The notes under the pieces: generated by a model
What the model was told of the DNA's origin: nothing
Databases searched by the model: none
Seen by the model: only the letters and a program-made list of their open reading frames with translations
Made by a program: the position numbers and the translations under genes
NCBI GenBank assembly: GCA_020637635.1
Contig: JACKKB010000002.1
Span: 493,498 to 557,497, forward strand
DNA from: Albidovulum sp.
GTDB taxonomy: Bacteria; Pseudomonadota; Alphaproteobacteria; Rhodobacterales; Rhodobacteraceae
Length of the DNA stretch: 64,000 nucleotides
Direction of reading: 5' to 3'
In this document: one piece after another, positions 43,678 to 53,206 of the stretch
Layout: every line of letters begins with the position of its first letter
Position numbering within the stretch: position 1 is the stretch's first letter

Positions 43678-44796
43678 ATGAAGATCAGCATCGAGCGCGC
43701 AACGCTTCTCAAGGCGGTGGGCCAGGCGCAGTCCGTTGTCGAACGGCGCAACACGATCCCGATCCTCGCCAACGTGCTGATCGAGGCCGAGGGCGATACC
43801 GTCAGTTTCCGCGCCACCGATCTCGATATCGAGGTGGTGGACAAGGTCTCGGCCGAGGTCGAGCGCGCCGGGGCAACGACGGTTTCGGCGGTGATGCTGC
43901 ACGAGATCGTCCGCAAGCTGCCCGAAGGTGCGCTGGTGCAGATTTCCGAGGACGCCGCCGCCGGTCGGCTCACGGTGCAGGCCGGGCGCTCGATGTTCTC
44001 GCTCGCGACATTGCCGCGCGAGGATTTCCCGATCATGGCCTCGTCGGAATACAGCGCGAACTTCTCGGCGCCGGCGCCGCTCCTGAGGCGTCTCTTCGAC
44101 AAGTCGAAATTCGCGATCTCGACGGAAGAGACCCGCTATTACCTCAACGGCGTCTACATGCATGTCGCGCAGGGCGAGTCCGGCAAGGTGCTGCGCTGCG
44201 TGGCGACGGACGGACACCGGCTGGCGCGGATCGACGCGCCGCTGCCGGACAGCGCCGACGACATGCCGGGCGTCATCGTCCCGCGCAAGACGGTGGGCGA
44301 GCTGCGCAAGCTTCTTGACGACGACGGCGCTCAGATTGCGGTCTCGGTGTCGGAGACCAAGCTGCGCTTCGCCACGCCGACGATCACGCTGACCTCCAAG
44401 GTCATCGACGGCACCTTTCCCGATTATTCGCGCGTCATCCCCTCGGGCAACAACCGCCGGCTCGAGGTCGATGCCTCGGACTTCGCCAAGGCGGTCGACC
44501 GCGTCGCCACGGTCTCGTCCGAGCGGTCGCGGGCCGTGAAGCTGCAGATCGACGAGGACCGCCTGGTGCTCTCGGTCAACGCCCCCGACGCCGGGGCCGC
44601 CGAGGAGGAGCTGGCCGTGGCCTATGGCGACGAGCGGCTCGAGATCGGCTTCAACGCCAAGTATCTTCTGGAGATCGCGAGCCAGGTCGACCGCGAGAAT
44701 GCCGTCTTCCTCTTCAACTCAGCCAGCGACCCGACGCTCATGCGCGAAGGCAACGACACCTCTGCGGTCTATGTCGTCATGCCGATGCGGGTCTGA
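43678..44796 (+). CDS. dnaN: DNA polymerase III beta sliding clamp
   Basis: A 372-residue clamp: MKISIERATLLKAVGQAQSV, then ERRNTIPILANVLIEAEGD, RGSMFSLATL-type loops and the C-terminal YVVMPMRV hydrophobic-cleft strand. The start at 43678 has GAGGGG at correct spacing; the ATG two codons earlier is too close to it. The clamp holds polymerase III on DNA. 138 bp separate it from dnaA with no other gene. Confidence 0.96.
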   Translation: MKISIERATLLKAVGQAQSVVERRNTIPILANVLIEAEGDTVSFRATDLDIEVVDKVSAEVERAGATTVSAVMLHEIVRKLPEGALVQISEDAAAGRLTVQAGRSMFSLATLPREDFPIMASSEYSANFSAPAPLLRRLFDKSKFAISTEETRYYLNGVYMHVAQGESGKVLRCVATDGHRLARIDAPLPDSADDMPGVIVPRKTVGELRKLLDDDGAQIAVSVSETKLRFATPTITLTSKVIDGTFPDYSRVIPSGNNRRLEVDASDFAKAVDRVATVSSERSRAVKLQIDEDRLVLSVNAPDAGAAEEELAVAYGDERLEIGFNAKYLLEIASQVDRENAVFLFNSASDPTLMREGNDTSAVYVVMPMRV

Positions 44797-44838
44797 CGCG
44801 CGCGACATGACCCCGCGCTGCCCCGAGAGATCCGGCAG

Positions 44839-45957
44839 GTGACCAAGCTCTCGGTAAGCCTGCTGCAATTGTCTCACTTCCGCTCGCATCGGCAGGCCGC
44901 GTTTCAGTTCGACGGTCGCCCGGTGGCGATCTTCGGCCAGAACGGCGCGGGCAAGACCAATATCCTCGAGGCGCTCTCGCTGCTGTCGCCGGGCCGCGGT
45001 CTGCGCCGTGCGACGCCGGAGGAGCTGGCCCGTCGGCCCGAGGCACTCGGCTGGAAAATCGTGGCTGCTCTCGACAGCCTCGGCCAGGCGCATGAGGTGA
45101 CGACCGCCGCGACGCCCGGCAACGCGCGCAGCGTCACGATCGACGGGAAGCCGGCCGCGCAGGCCGCCCTGGGGCGGATCGCGCGGATCCTCTGGCTGAT
45201 CCCGGCCATGGACCGGCTCTGGATCGAGGGAGCCGAGGGTCGGCGGCGATTCCTGGACCGCATGACGCTTTCCTTCGAACCGCGACATGCCGAGGCGGTG
45301 CTGGCCTACGAGAAGTCGATGCGCGAGCGCAACCGGCTCCTGCGCGACGAGGTGCGCGATGACGGCTGGTATCACGCGCTCGAGGCGCAAATGGCAAAGG
45401 CCGGCGCCCTGATCCGGTGCAACCGTGCTGCGGCCCTGGAGCGCGTCGCCGCCGCTCAGGACGACAGTGCCAGCATCTTTCCGGCGGCCGATCTGACCAT
45501 CGTCGGGCCGGACGGAGCTGCCGAGCCGCCCGGCGAGGCGACGCTCATCGCCGACGCCCTTGCCGACGGACGATCGCGGGACCTCGCCGCCGGACGCACG
45601 CTGTCGGGCCCCCATCGCGCCGATCTCGAAGCGGTCTACGCGGCCAAGGCCGTGCCGGCCGCCCAGGCCTCGACAGGCGAACAGAAGGCGCTCCTCGTCT
45701 CGCTCATTCTCGCCAATTCCCGGGCTCTCGCGCAAGAGATCGGGGCGGCACCGATCCTGCTGCTGGACGAGATTGCGGCACATCTTGACGCCGACCGGCG
45801 CGCCGCGCTCTATGATGAGCTAGCGCGGTTCGGAGCCCAGGCCTTCATGACGGGCACCGGTTCCGAATTGTTCGATGGCCTGGGATCGCGCGCGCAGGCC
45901 ATCGAGGTCTCGGACAGGGACGGCCTGTCTGTGGTTCGCGAAACGGAGCTTGCATGA
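44839..45957 (+). CDS. recF: DNA replication/repair protein RecF
   Basis: A 372-residue SMC-like ATPase: Walker A GQNGAGKTN at about 34-42, family block RLWIEGAEGRRRFLDRMTLS, ABC-type signature STGEQKALLVSLILANS and Walker B APILLLDEIAAHLD. Translation starts with GTG. RecF loads RecA at gapped DNA with RecO and RecR. The stop overlaps the ATG of the VOC gene (ATGA). Confidence 0.95.
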   Translation: MTKLSVSLLQLSHFRSHRQAAFQFDGRPVAIFGQNGAGKTNILEALSLLSPGRGLRRATPEELARRPEALGWKIVAALDSLGQAHEVTTAATPGNARSVTIDGKPAAQAALGRIARILWLIPAMDRLWIEGAEGRRRFLDRMTLSFEPRHAEAVLAYEKSMRERNRLLRDEVRDDGWYHALEAQMAKAGALIRCNRAAALERVAAAQDDSASIFPAADLTIVGPDGAAEPPGEATLIADALADGRSRDLAAGRTLSGPHRADLEAVYAAKAVPAAQASTGEQKALLVSLILANSRALAQEIGAAPILLLDEIAAHLDADRRAALYDELARFGAQAFMTGTGSELFDGLGSRAQAIEVSDRDGLSVVRETELA

Positions 45958-46391
45958 CCCCGCAACGCGTTACGCTCATCACCCTCGGGGTCGCCAGCCT
46001 CGACCGGTCACGCAGTTTCTACAAGTCACTTGGCTGGCAGCCGCATCCGCGGTCCCAGGACGGCGTGGTCTTCTTCCAGATGAACGGCGCGGTGCTCGGT
46101 CTCTTCGGCAAGCAGGCCCTGGCCGAGGATCAGGGCCGCCCGGGGGCGGCGCTCGGCACCGGGGCGGTGACGCTGGCGCAGAACTTCACGACCCGTGACG
46201 AGGTTGACCGGGCCTATGCGGCGGCCGTGGCGGCCGGCGCGGCACCGCTCAAGGCTCCGCAGGAGGTTTTCTGGGGCGGCTATTCGGGCTATTTCGCCGA
46301 TCCCGACGGCCATGTCTGGGAGGTGGCGCAAAACCCGTTCTGGCCGCTTGGCCCGGACGGCAGCCTCACCCTGCCCGACGTCGAGAGCTGA
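45954..46391 (+). CDS. VOC (glyoxalase/dioxygenase superfamily) protein
   Basis: A 145-residue protein with the paired beta-alpha-beta-beta-beta modules of vicinal oxygen chelate proteins: RVTLITLGVASLDRSRSFYK at the start and GYFADPDGHVWEVAQNPFW near the end, the latter with the metal-binding Glu. The family includes glyoxalases and antibiotic-binding proteins; the substrate is unknown. It overlaps recF by four bases and is followed by a LysE gene after 10 bp. Confidence 0.85.
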   Translation: MTPQRVTLITLGVASLDRSRSFYKSLGWQPHPRSQDGVVFFQMNGAVLGLFGKQALAEDQGRPGAALGTGAVTLAQNFTTRDEVDRAYAAAVAAGAAPLKAPQEVFWGGYSGYFADPDGHVWEVAQNPFWPLGPDGSLTLPDVES

Positions 46392-46401
46392 CCGCCCGGC
46401 G

Positions 46402-47028
46402 ATGACGATCTCGGTCCTTTCGCTGCTCTTCTATCTGGGCGCTGTCGGGCTTCTCTGGCTGACGCCCGGACCGGTCTGGGTCGCCATCACGGCGCGCGCG
46501 CTCTCCGGCGGCTTCGCGAGCGCCTGGCCGCTCGCCGTCGGCGTCACGCTCGGTGACCTTCTCTGGCCCCTGGTCGCGATCTTCGGCCTTTCCTGGATCA
46601 CCGATCAGTGGGCGGGCTTCATGACCGTGCTGCGCTATGTCGCGGCGGGTGTCTTCGTCGCCATGGGCGTACTCTTGATCCGCCATGCCGGCGCTCAGAT
46701 CTCGACTGACAGCCGGCTCACGCGGCCGGGGCGGATGGCCGGTTTCCTCGCCGGGGTCGCGGCGATCCTCGGCAACCCCAAGGCGGTGCTCTTCTACATG
46801 GGCGTGTTGCCCGGGTTCTTCGATCTGCGGCATGTGTCTCTGGCCGACATCGCGGCGATCCTGGCGGTTTCGGTAGCCGCTCCGCTTGCCGGCAATCTTC
46901 TGATCGCAGCGCTCGTCGGGCAGGCGCGCGGGCTCTTGAGATCTCCCTCGGCGTTGCGGCGTCTGAACCTGACGGCAGGCTCGCTCCTGATCGCTGTCGG
47001 CGCGGCGATCGGCCTCGTCACATTCTGA
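46402..47028 (+). CDS. LysE family translocator
   Basis: A 208-residue membrane protein with five to six hydrophobic helices. LLWLTPGPVWVAITARALSG near the N-terminus and FLAGVAAILGNPKAVLFYMG in the middle are LysE/RhtB signatures. Such proteins export amino acids or related small molecules. It probably shares a transcript with the recF-VOC genes. Confidence 0.9.
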   Translation: MTISVLSLLFYLGAVGLLWLTPGPVWVAITARALSGGFASAWPLAVGVTLGDLLWPLVAIFGLSWITDQWAGFMTVLRYVAAGVFVAMGVLLIRHAGAQISTDSRLTRPGRMAGFLAGVAAILGNPKAVLFYMGVLPGFFDLRHVSLADIAAILAVSVAAPLAGNLLIAALVGQARGLLRSPSALRRLNLTAGSLLIAVGAAIGLVTF

Positions 47029-47069
47029 AGCCGGCTCGGTCTCCCACCCCTAAATCTTGTGTCAGCCGC

Positions 47070-47098
47070 GTGACATTCCTGCCCGCAGGGACTATAAA
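47070..47098 (+). promoter_or_regulatory. sigma-70 type promoter of gyrB
   Basis: GTGACA (47070-47075) and TATAAA (47093-47098) with a 17-bp spacer, 28 bp before the gyrB ATG. It is the best promoter match in the window. Confidence 0.65.
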
Positions 47099-47126
47099 AT
47101 GCGCATAAGAACAAGGACAGGCGGGC

Positions 47127-49565
47127 ATGACCGACGACGCGCAGCAACCGGCCGAATACGGCGCGGATTCCATCAAGGTTCTCAAAGGATTGGAGGCTGT
47201 CCGCAAGCGGCCGGGGATGTATATCGGCGATACCGATGACGGCTCGGGCCTGCACCATATGGTCTATGAGGTCGTCGACAACGGGATTGACGAGGCGCTC
47301 GCCGGACATGCCGACTTCGTCCGGGTCAGGATCCATGCCGACAGCTCGGTCTCGGTGCGCGACAACGGTCGCGGGATTCCCGTCGACCTGCATCCCAGCG
47401 AGGGGGTCTCGGCAGCCGAGGTGATCATGACCCAGTTGCATGCGGGGGGCAAATTCGACCAGAACAGCTACAAGGTCTCCGGCGGTCTGCACGGCGTCGG
47501 GGTCTCGGTCGTGAACGCGCTTTCCGACTGGCTGGAGCTGCGGATCTGGAGGGGTGGCAAGGAGCACTTCGCGAAGTTCGAGAATGGCGAGACTGTCGAG
47601 TCGCTGCGCGTCGTCGGTGACGCCCCGCCCGGCGAGAAGGGGACCGAGGTCAGGTTTCTTGCCGCTGCCAAGACCAACCGTCCCGATGGGACCTTCTCAA
47701 ACCTCGACTACAGCTTCAAGACGCTCGAGGCGCGGCTGCGCGAACTCGCGTTCCTGAATTCCGGCGTGAAGATCATCCTCGAGGACAACCGCGGCGCCGA
47801 GCTGCAGCGCTCGGAACTCTTCTACGAGGGCGGTGTGCGCGAGTTCGTGAAATACATTGACCGACACAAGACCTCGGCGCTCGAAGAGCCGATCTTCATG
47901 ACCGGCGAACGCGCGGGCATCGGTGTCGAAGTGGCGATGTGGTGGAACGACAGCTACAACGAGGTGGTGCTGCCCTTCACGAACAACATCCCGCAGCGCG
48001 ATGGCGGGACCCACCTGGCGGGCTTCCGCGGGGCGCTAACGCGGACCATCAACACCTATGCCCAGACCTCTGGCATCGCCAAGCGGGAGAAGATCGACTT
48101 CACCGGCGACGACGCCCGCGAGGGGCTGACCTGCGTGCTCTCGGTCAAGGTGCCGGACCCGAAGTTCTCCTCGCAGACCAAGGACAAGCTCGTTTCATCC
48201 GAGGTGCGGCCAGCCGTCGAGAATCTCGTGAACGAGAAACTCGGCGAGTGGTTCGAGGAACATCCCGCCGAGGCCAAGGTGATCGTCGGCAAGATCATCG
48301 AAGCGGCACTGGCGCGCGAGGCGGCACGCAAGGCGCGGGAACTGACGCGCCGCAAGACGGCGATGGACGTGGCCTCGCTGCCCGGCAAGCTCGCCGATTG
48401 CCAGGAAAAGGACCCGGCACTGTCAGAGCTTTTCCTCGTCGAGGGTGACAGCGCGGGCGGTTCGGCCAAGCAGGGGCGCGAGCGAAAGAACCAGGCGGTG
48501 CTGCCCTTGCGCGGCAAGATCCTGAACGTGGAGCGGGCGCGGTTCGACAGGATGCTGTCGTCGGACCAGATCGGCACGCTCATCACCGCGCTCGGCACCG
48601 GCATCGGGCGCGACGAGTTCAACCTCGCCAAGCTGCGCTACCACAAGGTCGTGATCATGACCGATGCCGACGTGGACGGCGCGCATATCCGAACGCTCCT
48701 GCTGACCTTCTTCTTCCGGCAGATGCCGGAGCTGATCGAGCAGGGGCACCTCTTCATTGCCGAGCCGCCGCTCTACAAGGTCGCCCGGGGCCGCTCCGAG
48801 GTCTACCTGAAGGACCAGGCGGCGCTTGAGGACTATCTCATCCAGCAGGGGATCGAGGGGGCCATGCTGCGGCTCGGCTCGGGCGAGGAGATCAGCGGCG
48901 CCGACCTGCACCGCGTCGTCGAGGAGGCGCGCGTGGTGCGCAAGAGCCTCATGGCCTTCCCGACACATTACCCCGCCCATATCATCGAACAGGCGGCGAT
49001 CGCCGGTGCGCTCCTGCCGGGCCGGGTCGATGCCGATGCGCAGGGCGTGGCAGACGAGGTGTCGCGGCGGCTCGACATGGTCGCGCTCGAATACGAACGC
49101 GGCTGGCAGGGTCGGCCGACCCAGGACCACGGGCTGCGCTTTTCCCGCGCGCTGCGTGGCGTCGAGGAGGTCCGCACGCTCGACGGGCCGATCCTGCGCT
49201 CGGGCGAGGCACGGCGGCTCGCCGGCCATACCAGGGCGCTGCAGGAGGTCTATGGCGCCACCGCCACGCTGGTCCGGCGCGACCGCTCGCAATCGATCCA
49301 CGGGCCGAGCGAACTTCTGAAGGCGATCCTGGCCGAGGGCGAAAAGGGGCTGACTCTGCAGCGCTACAAGGGGCTTGGCGAGATGAACCCCGAACAGCTC
49401 TGGGAAACCACGCTCGACCCCGCCGCGCGGGTGCTCAATCAGGTCAAGGTGGATGATGTGGCCGAAGCCGACGACATCTTCACCAAGCTCATGGGCGACG
49501 TCGTCGAACCCCGCCGCGAGTTCATCCAGCAGAATGCGCTCAGCGTCGAGAACCTCGATTTCTGA
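47127..49565 (+). CDS. gyrB: DNA gyrase subunit B
   Basis: An 812-residue type II topoisomerase subunit. GHKL ATPase motifs: YEVVDNGIDEALAGH, VRDNGRGIPVDLHP and SGGLHGVGVSVVNALS. TOPRIM: EGDSAGGSAKQGR and MTDADVDGAHIRTLLLTFFF. The C-terminus RREFIQQNALSVENLDF is typical. It introduces negative supercoils with GyrA. It marks the last housekeeping gene before the insertion-sequence junction. Confidence 0.97.
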   Translation: MTDDAQQPAEYGADSIKVLKGLEAVRKRPGMYIGDTDDGSGLHHMVYEVVDNGIDEALAGHADFVRVRIHADSSVSVRDNGRGIPVDLHPSEGVSAAEVIMTQLHAGGKFDQNSYKVSGGLHGVGVSVVNALSDWLELRIWRGGKEHFAKFENGETVESLRVVGDAPPGEKGTEVRFLAAAKTNRPDGTFSNLDYSFKTLEARLRELAFLNSGVKIILEDNRGAELQRSELFYEGGVREFVKYIDRHKTSALEEPIFMTGERAGIGVEVAMWWNDSYNEVVLPFTNNIPQRDGGTHLAGFRGALTRTINTYAQTSGIAKREKIDFTGDDAREGLTCVLSVKVPDPKFSSQTKDKLVSSEVRPAVENLVNEKLGEWFEEHPAEAKVIVGKIIEAALAREAARKARELTRRKTAMDVASLPGKLADCQEKDPALSELFLVEGDSAGGSAKQGRERKNQAVLPLRGKILNVERARFDRMLSSDQIGTLITALGTGIGRDEFNLAKLRYHKVVIMTDADVDGAHIRTLLLTFFFRQMPELIEQGHLFIAEPPLYKVARGRSEVYLKDQAALEDYLIQQGIEGAMLRLGSGEEISGADLHRVVEEARVVRKSLMAFPTHYPAHIIEQAAIAGALLPGRVDADAQGVADEVSRRLDMVALEYERGWQGRPTQDHGLRFSRALRGVEEVRTLDGPILRSGEARRLAGHTRALQEVYGATATLVRRDRSQSIHGPSELLKAILAEGEKGLTLQRYKGLGEMNPEQLWETTLDPAARVLNQVKVDDVAEADDIFTKLMGDVVEPRREFIQQNALSVENLDF

Positions 49566-49706
49566 GGGGGTTTAGGATCGACCGAAACCCTGGGTTCCAC
49601 CCAAAGGTCTGCGCGATCTGCGCATGGCCTGCGCTGGCCGGGCCTTGTCGTCATTCGAATCCGGTCAGACTTTTCAGGAAAAACGGCCAGTTTCTCCGAT
49701 GAGAAG

Positions 49707-49892
49707 TGACCTGCCCCCCGGTCGTCCCTCGGTCACAACGAGAGTCCTTCGGGTTGATAGGGGTCGGTTTCGGTTTGGGCAAGCGCGCCGGGCGCGGAGC
49801 CCTCGGATTGCTCGAGCGCCCGGCGCGCTTCTGCTGGCGTCTTGTTGGCCAGCGAGGAATGCGGCCTGACGTTCTTGTAGACCGCCTGGGAG
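49707..49892 (-). pseudogene. IS3-family OrfB transposase tail with putative element end
   Basis: On minus, codons ending at the TGA 49735-49733 read YKNVRPHSSLANKTPAEARR, then ALEQSEGSAPGALAQTETDP and YQPEGLSL, the C-terminus typical of IS3-family OrfB integrases. Upstream the frame loses similarity near 49892, where the other element fragment begins. TGACCTGCCCCCCGG at 49707-49721 looks like the terminal inverted repeat of such an element. Only about 55 codons remain. There is no start, so it is a dead remnant. Confidence 0.8.
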
Positions 49893-50095
49893 TTCCTGGA
49901 ACATCTGCTCGAAGCTGTTCCCTACCGCATCCACACGATCCTGACCCACAACGGTATCCAGTTAACAACTTCGCACATCGCCTCAAGACGCTCAGCGGCC
50001 TCACTCCCTACGAATACATCTGCAAGATCTGGACTTCGGAGCCGGACAGATTCATCGTCGACCCGATCCACCAGATGCCGGGACTGAACAGCTAG
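49893..50095 (+). pseudogene. IS481-type transposase remnant (internally deleted)
   Basis: On plus, 49893-49961 reads FLEHLLEAVPYRIHTILTHN and GIQ, the block around the second catalytic Asp of IS481 transposases (usually LTDNGIQF; here Asp is His). From 49964, in another frame, the sequence reads NNFAHRLKTLSGLTPYEYIC, KIWTSEPDRFIVDPIHQMPG and LNS to a TAG at 50093-50095, the usual family C-terminus. About 80-100 codons between the blocks are missing and the frame shifts. It directly abuts the IS3 fragment. Confidence 0.8.
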
Positions 50096-50229
50096 TCTGG
50101 AATTTTTCAACATACTCAAGACAGCGCTTTCGACTCCCGTTACCAAAACACGCGCGGCCGTCCTCGAAGGTAGGCCCTGTGTTTACGGGACAGCCGTCCA
50201 GCCAGCGGGTGTTGCACACACCCACGTCG

Positions 50230-51192
50230 TCAGGGAACACCGGCGGCGGCAGGCCTTCGGGTCAGAAAACGCTCCGCATCCGAAAGGTCAAGCAGCCCGC
50301 CGATGCCCCCGGACGCCTGCGCCGTCGCGGCGCCACACGCATTCGCGAGCGCAAGCCGGTCGCGCAGGGGCGCGTCGCTCAGCCAGGCCTTCAGATAGCC
50401 CGCATTGAAGGCATCTCCCGCCCCCGTCGTATCCACGACCGAGATCGGGAAGCCGGGGTGTGTGTCGCGCTGGCCGCTGCGCAAACTGGCCAGCCCGCCC
50501 TTGCCGCCGCGTTTCAGCGCGATCTCGGCCGCTCCGGCCCTGTGCAGGATGGCGAGTGCGCTCTCGACGTCTTGTTCCCGCGTGACCTGGGCAAGCTCGG
50601 CCGCATTGGGAAAGATCACGTCGGTTTCCGGTAGAAGCAGCGAGAGTTCGTCCAGATCCCAGCGGCCGCTCGGATCCCAGCCGAGGTCGAGCGAGGTGGT
50701 GCAGCCGGCCCTTCGCGCCTCCGCGAACAGGCGCGGAAGCGCCGGGCGCAAGCCGTCCTGGAGAAAGTAGGAGCCGACATGGATGTGCCGGGCCCGCGCG
50801 AACCTGCCGGCGTCAAGGTCATCCGGTCCAAAGACCGCCATCGTCCCTGCACGTGTCAGCAACATCCGGTCATGCGCGTAGGAGATCGAAACGGTGATCC
50901 CCGTGGCGTGGGTATCGCTCAGGCACACACCGGCGGTGTCCACGCCCTCGCGATCGAGCGCCGAGATGCAGAATGTGCCGTAGTCGTCCTTTCCGACAAG
51001 CCCGGCAAAGGCCGTCCGCAGCCCGAGCCGCTGCATCAGCACGCAGGCGATCGCGGTCGAGCTTCCAAGCGTCAGCACCTCGTCGGTGAAGGTCTGCTCG
51101 GTGCCGAGTTGCGGCCCGTCGGCGTCGATCCCCGACAGGATCATGTCGGGGTTCAACTCGCCGATTGCCAGTACGTCGAACGGCCGTTCCAT
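50230..51192 (-). CDS. PfkB/ribokinase-family sugar kinase
   Basis: A 320-residue kinase. The N-terminal VLAIGELNPDMILSG and the C-terminal PfkB signature VDTTGAGDAFNAGYLKAWL (catalytic Asp in GAGD) are clear. It phosphorylates a sugar, keto-acid or sugar phosphate with ATP. It lies 2 bp after the SIS gene at the 3' end of a five-gene operon with a GatZ-like protein, so formation of a ketose 1,6-bisphosphate or of a 2-keto-3-deoxy-acid phosphate are both possible. Its stop is next to the IS remnants. Confidence 0.88.
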   Translation of the reverse strand: MERPFDVLAIGELNPDMILSGIDADGPQLGTEQTFTDEVLTLGSSTAIACVLMQRLGLRTAFAGLVGKDDYGTFCISALDREGVDTAGVCLSDTHATGITVSISYAHDRMLLTRAGTMAVFGPDDLDAGRFARARHIHVGSYFLQDGLRPALPRLFAEARRAGCTTSLDLGWDPSGRWDLDELSLLLPETDVIFPNAAELAQVTREQDVESALAILHRAGAAEIALKRGGKGGLASLRSGQRDTHPGFPISVVDTTGAGDAFNAGYLKAWLSDAPLRDRLALANACGAATAQASGGIGGLLDLSDAERFLTRRPAAAGVP

Positions 51193-51194
51193 GC

Positions 51195-52217
51195 TCAGAA
51201 CACCACGACCTTGGAAAGGTTCGCCGGCGCATTCGGCTCGCGGCCCAGCCGCATGGCAGTGGCAAAGGCGAAAAGCTGCACCGGAAGGATGGACAGCGCC
51301 GCCGCCTGCCCGGCGCTGAACGAGCCGCCGCCTGCAACGGCAAGATCGGCCACGCCATCGTAGGCGATTGCATCCTGTCCGACGACGATCACCGCCGCAC
51401 CAAGGTCCTTGAGGTCGCGGGCCAGCGCCAGACCGTGCTCCCGGTCGCTCAGCGCAAACAGGACGACGGCGGTTTTCTCGTCGGCGCAGGCCTTCGGCCC
51501 GTGACGATAGTCGAGGCTATGATAGGCCTCGCTTGTCGAGATCGACATTTCCTGGATCTTCAGCGCAGCCTCGAGCGCCAGCGGATGATCCGGCCCGGAA
51601 GCAAGGAACACGAAGCGGTCGAACGCACGGGAACTCGCCGCCGCCGTCAGCGCATCGGCATGCGACGCGAGGAAGGCCGCACCTGCATCCGGAAGCGCAG
51701 CCAGCGCGGCGCGGTCGGCTGCATTGCCCGATAGCCACTGAACCGCCAGCAGCATCGAGGAGAAGCTGCGCAGCATCACCAGGCCGTCCTCGTAGCCCTC
51801 GGAGACCAGCAAGCCGTGCTGGCTGTTCACCAGCAGGTCGGAGCCGTCGGTGCAGCTGACCCCAAGGGTTGCGAACCCGACCGCGCGCAACCGTTTCTCG
51901 GCCAGGAGCAGTTCGCTCGACTGACCCGAGCGCGACAGACCTATGGCCAGCCTCCGCGCGTTCGATTCCCGCGTTTCCCAGGGATCCAGCAGAACCTCGC
52001 AGGAGGGAACGGCGCGCGCATTTCGTCCCCGGCGGCGCATCCAGTCGGCCAGTGCCAGCGCCAGGTAATAGGACGTGCCGGATCCAAGCAGCACCAACTC
52101 GTCGAAATCGTCCAGGTCGATCGGCAGTTTCAGCGCGCCGGATTGCAGCCGCGCCAACAGCGCCTTCCAGGCATCGGGCTGGGATTTGAGTTCGCTCCAG
52201 GTGACTTCGCCGCTCAT
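51195..52217 (-). CDS. SIS-domain sugar isomerase/deaminase (AgaS/GlmS-C-like)
   Basis: A 340-residue protein with two SIS domains. The first holds the phosphosugar-binding loop LLGSGTSYYLALALADWM (about 45-62) and AIGLSRSGQSSELLLAEK; the second carries FLASGPDHPLALEAALKIQE and SEAYHSLDYRHGPKA. This layout is that of AgaS and the isomerase half of GlmS, which isomerise or deaminate hexosamine 6-phosphates. It overlaps the dehydrogenase gene by four bases. An amino-sugar substrate for the island is suggested by this gene together with the GatZ homologue. Confidence 0.86.
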   Translation of the reverse strand: MSGEVTWSELKSQPDAWKALLARLQSGALKLPIDLDDFDELVLLGSGTSYYLALALADWMRRRGRNARAVPSCEVLLDPWETRESNARRLAIGLSRSGQSSELLLAEKRLRAVGFATLGVSCTDGSDLLVNSQHGLLVSEGYEDGLVMLRSFSSMLLAVQWLSGNAADRAALAALPDAGAAFLASHADALTAAASSRAFDRFVFLASGPDHPLALEAALKIQEMSISTSEAYHSLDYRHGPKACADEKTAVVLFALSDREHGLALARDLKDLGAAVIVVGQDAIAYDGVADLAVAGGGSFSAGQAAALSILPVQLFAFATAMRLGREPNAPANLSKVVVF

Positions 52218-53206
52218 GCCGGGGCTCCATTGGTGGTTCTCTGTGGAGAGTTCATCGGATTCAATGCCGGGCGGCCGTCCAGCACGGCCAATGCGTTTCG
52301 CACCGCCGTCACGGCCGCGTCGGACATCGCGCCGTGCGTGAGGCCAGCAAGGTGCGGCGTCAGGACGGTGTTTTCCAGCGCGAACAGGGGGCTCTCCGTC
52401 AGCGGCTCCTGCTCGAACACGTCGAGCGCCGCACCGGCGATGCGGCGATCCTTCAGCGCCCGCGCCAGGGCGGCCTCGTCCACCAGTTCGCCCCGGGCAA
52501 TATTGACGAAGAACGCCGATGGTTTCATGCGCGCAATCTGGCCGGCGCCGATCATGCCGCGGGTCGTCGGGTTGAGCGAGGCATAGACGCTCACGACGTC
52601 GGAGCGCTCCATGACCTCGTCCAGCGAAACGAACCCGATGCCGAGACGGTCACCGAAATCCGGGTCGGGCGTGCGGGTATGACACAGGATCTTCATTCCG
52701 AAGGCATGCGCCCGGCGGGCTGCTGCGCGGCCGATCTGGCCAAGGCCGACCATCCCGAAGGTTGCGCCGTACAGATCCATGCTGCCGCCGACCGCGTGGG
52801 CCCAGCGACCGGCACGTATCTCGATGTCGCCTTTCCGGATCTGCCGGGTGATGGCGATCATCAGACCGATGGAGAATTCCGCACATTGCTCGGCGTTGAC
52901 GCCGCGCACATTGGTCACCGCGATCCCGCGTTCGGCTGCGGCCTCGAGGTCGATATTGTCTGTGCCGGAGGTGTGCAGCGCGATCACGCGGGCCTTGCGG
53001 GCCAGCGACAGCGCCCCTGCGTCGGTCTCCATCACGCGCCCCATGACGATGGCGTCGGCCGACGCAATGTCGGTGTTGCCCCGCGCTGCAAGCTCGCGGA
53101 ACGGCACGAGGCCGTCCACATAGGCCAGCTCGTGGCCGGAGGAGTCCAGCGCCTCGACCGCGGCCGGAAGGCTGCGCAGGCTGTCGGAAATGACGAGGAT
53201 CTTCAT
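52214..53206 (-). CDS. D-isomer-specific 2-hydroxyacid dehydrogenase
   Basis: A 330-residue NAD(P)-dependent enzyme. The nucleotide-binding GMVGLGQIGRAAARRAHAFG lies near 145-164. The catalytic triad is visible: Arg in NIARGELVD, Glu in LDVFEQEPL and His in LTPHLAGLTHG. The family reduces 2-keto acids or oxidises D-2-hydroxy acids (phosphoglycerate, glyoxylate or sugar-acid substrates). It is coupled by ATGA overlaps to the ABC ATPase and SIS genes. Confidence 0.9.
   Translation of the reverse strand: MKILVISDSLRSLPAAVEALDSSGHELAYVDGLVPFRELAARGNTDIASADAIVMGRVMETDAGALSLARKARVIALHTSGTDNIDLEAAAERGIAVTNVRGVNAEQCAEFSIGLMIAITRQIRKGDIEIRAGRWAHAVGGSMDLYGATFGMVGLGQIGRAAARRAHAFGMKILCHTRTPDPDFGDRLGIGFVSLDEVMERSDVVSVYASLNPTTRGMIGAGQIARMKPSAFFVNIARGELVDEAALARALKDRRIAGAALDVFEQEPLTESPLFALENTVLTPHLAGLTHGAMSDAAVTAVRNALAVLDGRPALNPMNSPQRTTNGAPA

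Larger units (their letters stand above)
49566..50229. other. gyrB to sugar-island junction, 664 bp without an intact gene
   Basis: It contains the two transposase remnants described above. The 140 bp after gyrB and the 134 bp before the kinase stop (50230) show no coding pattern or clear terminator. The stretch 50096-50180 has lower GC than its surroundings. Confidence 0.6.
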
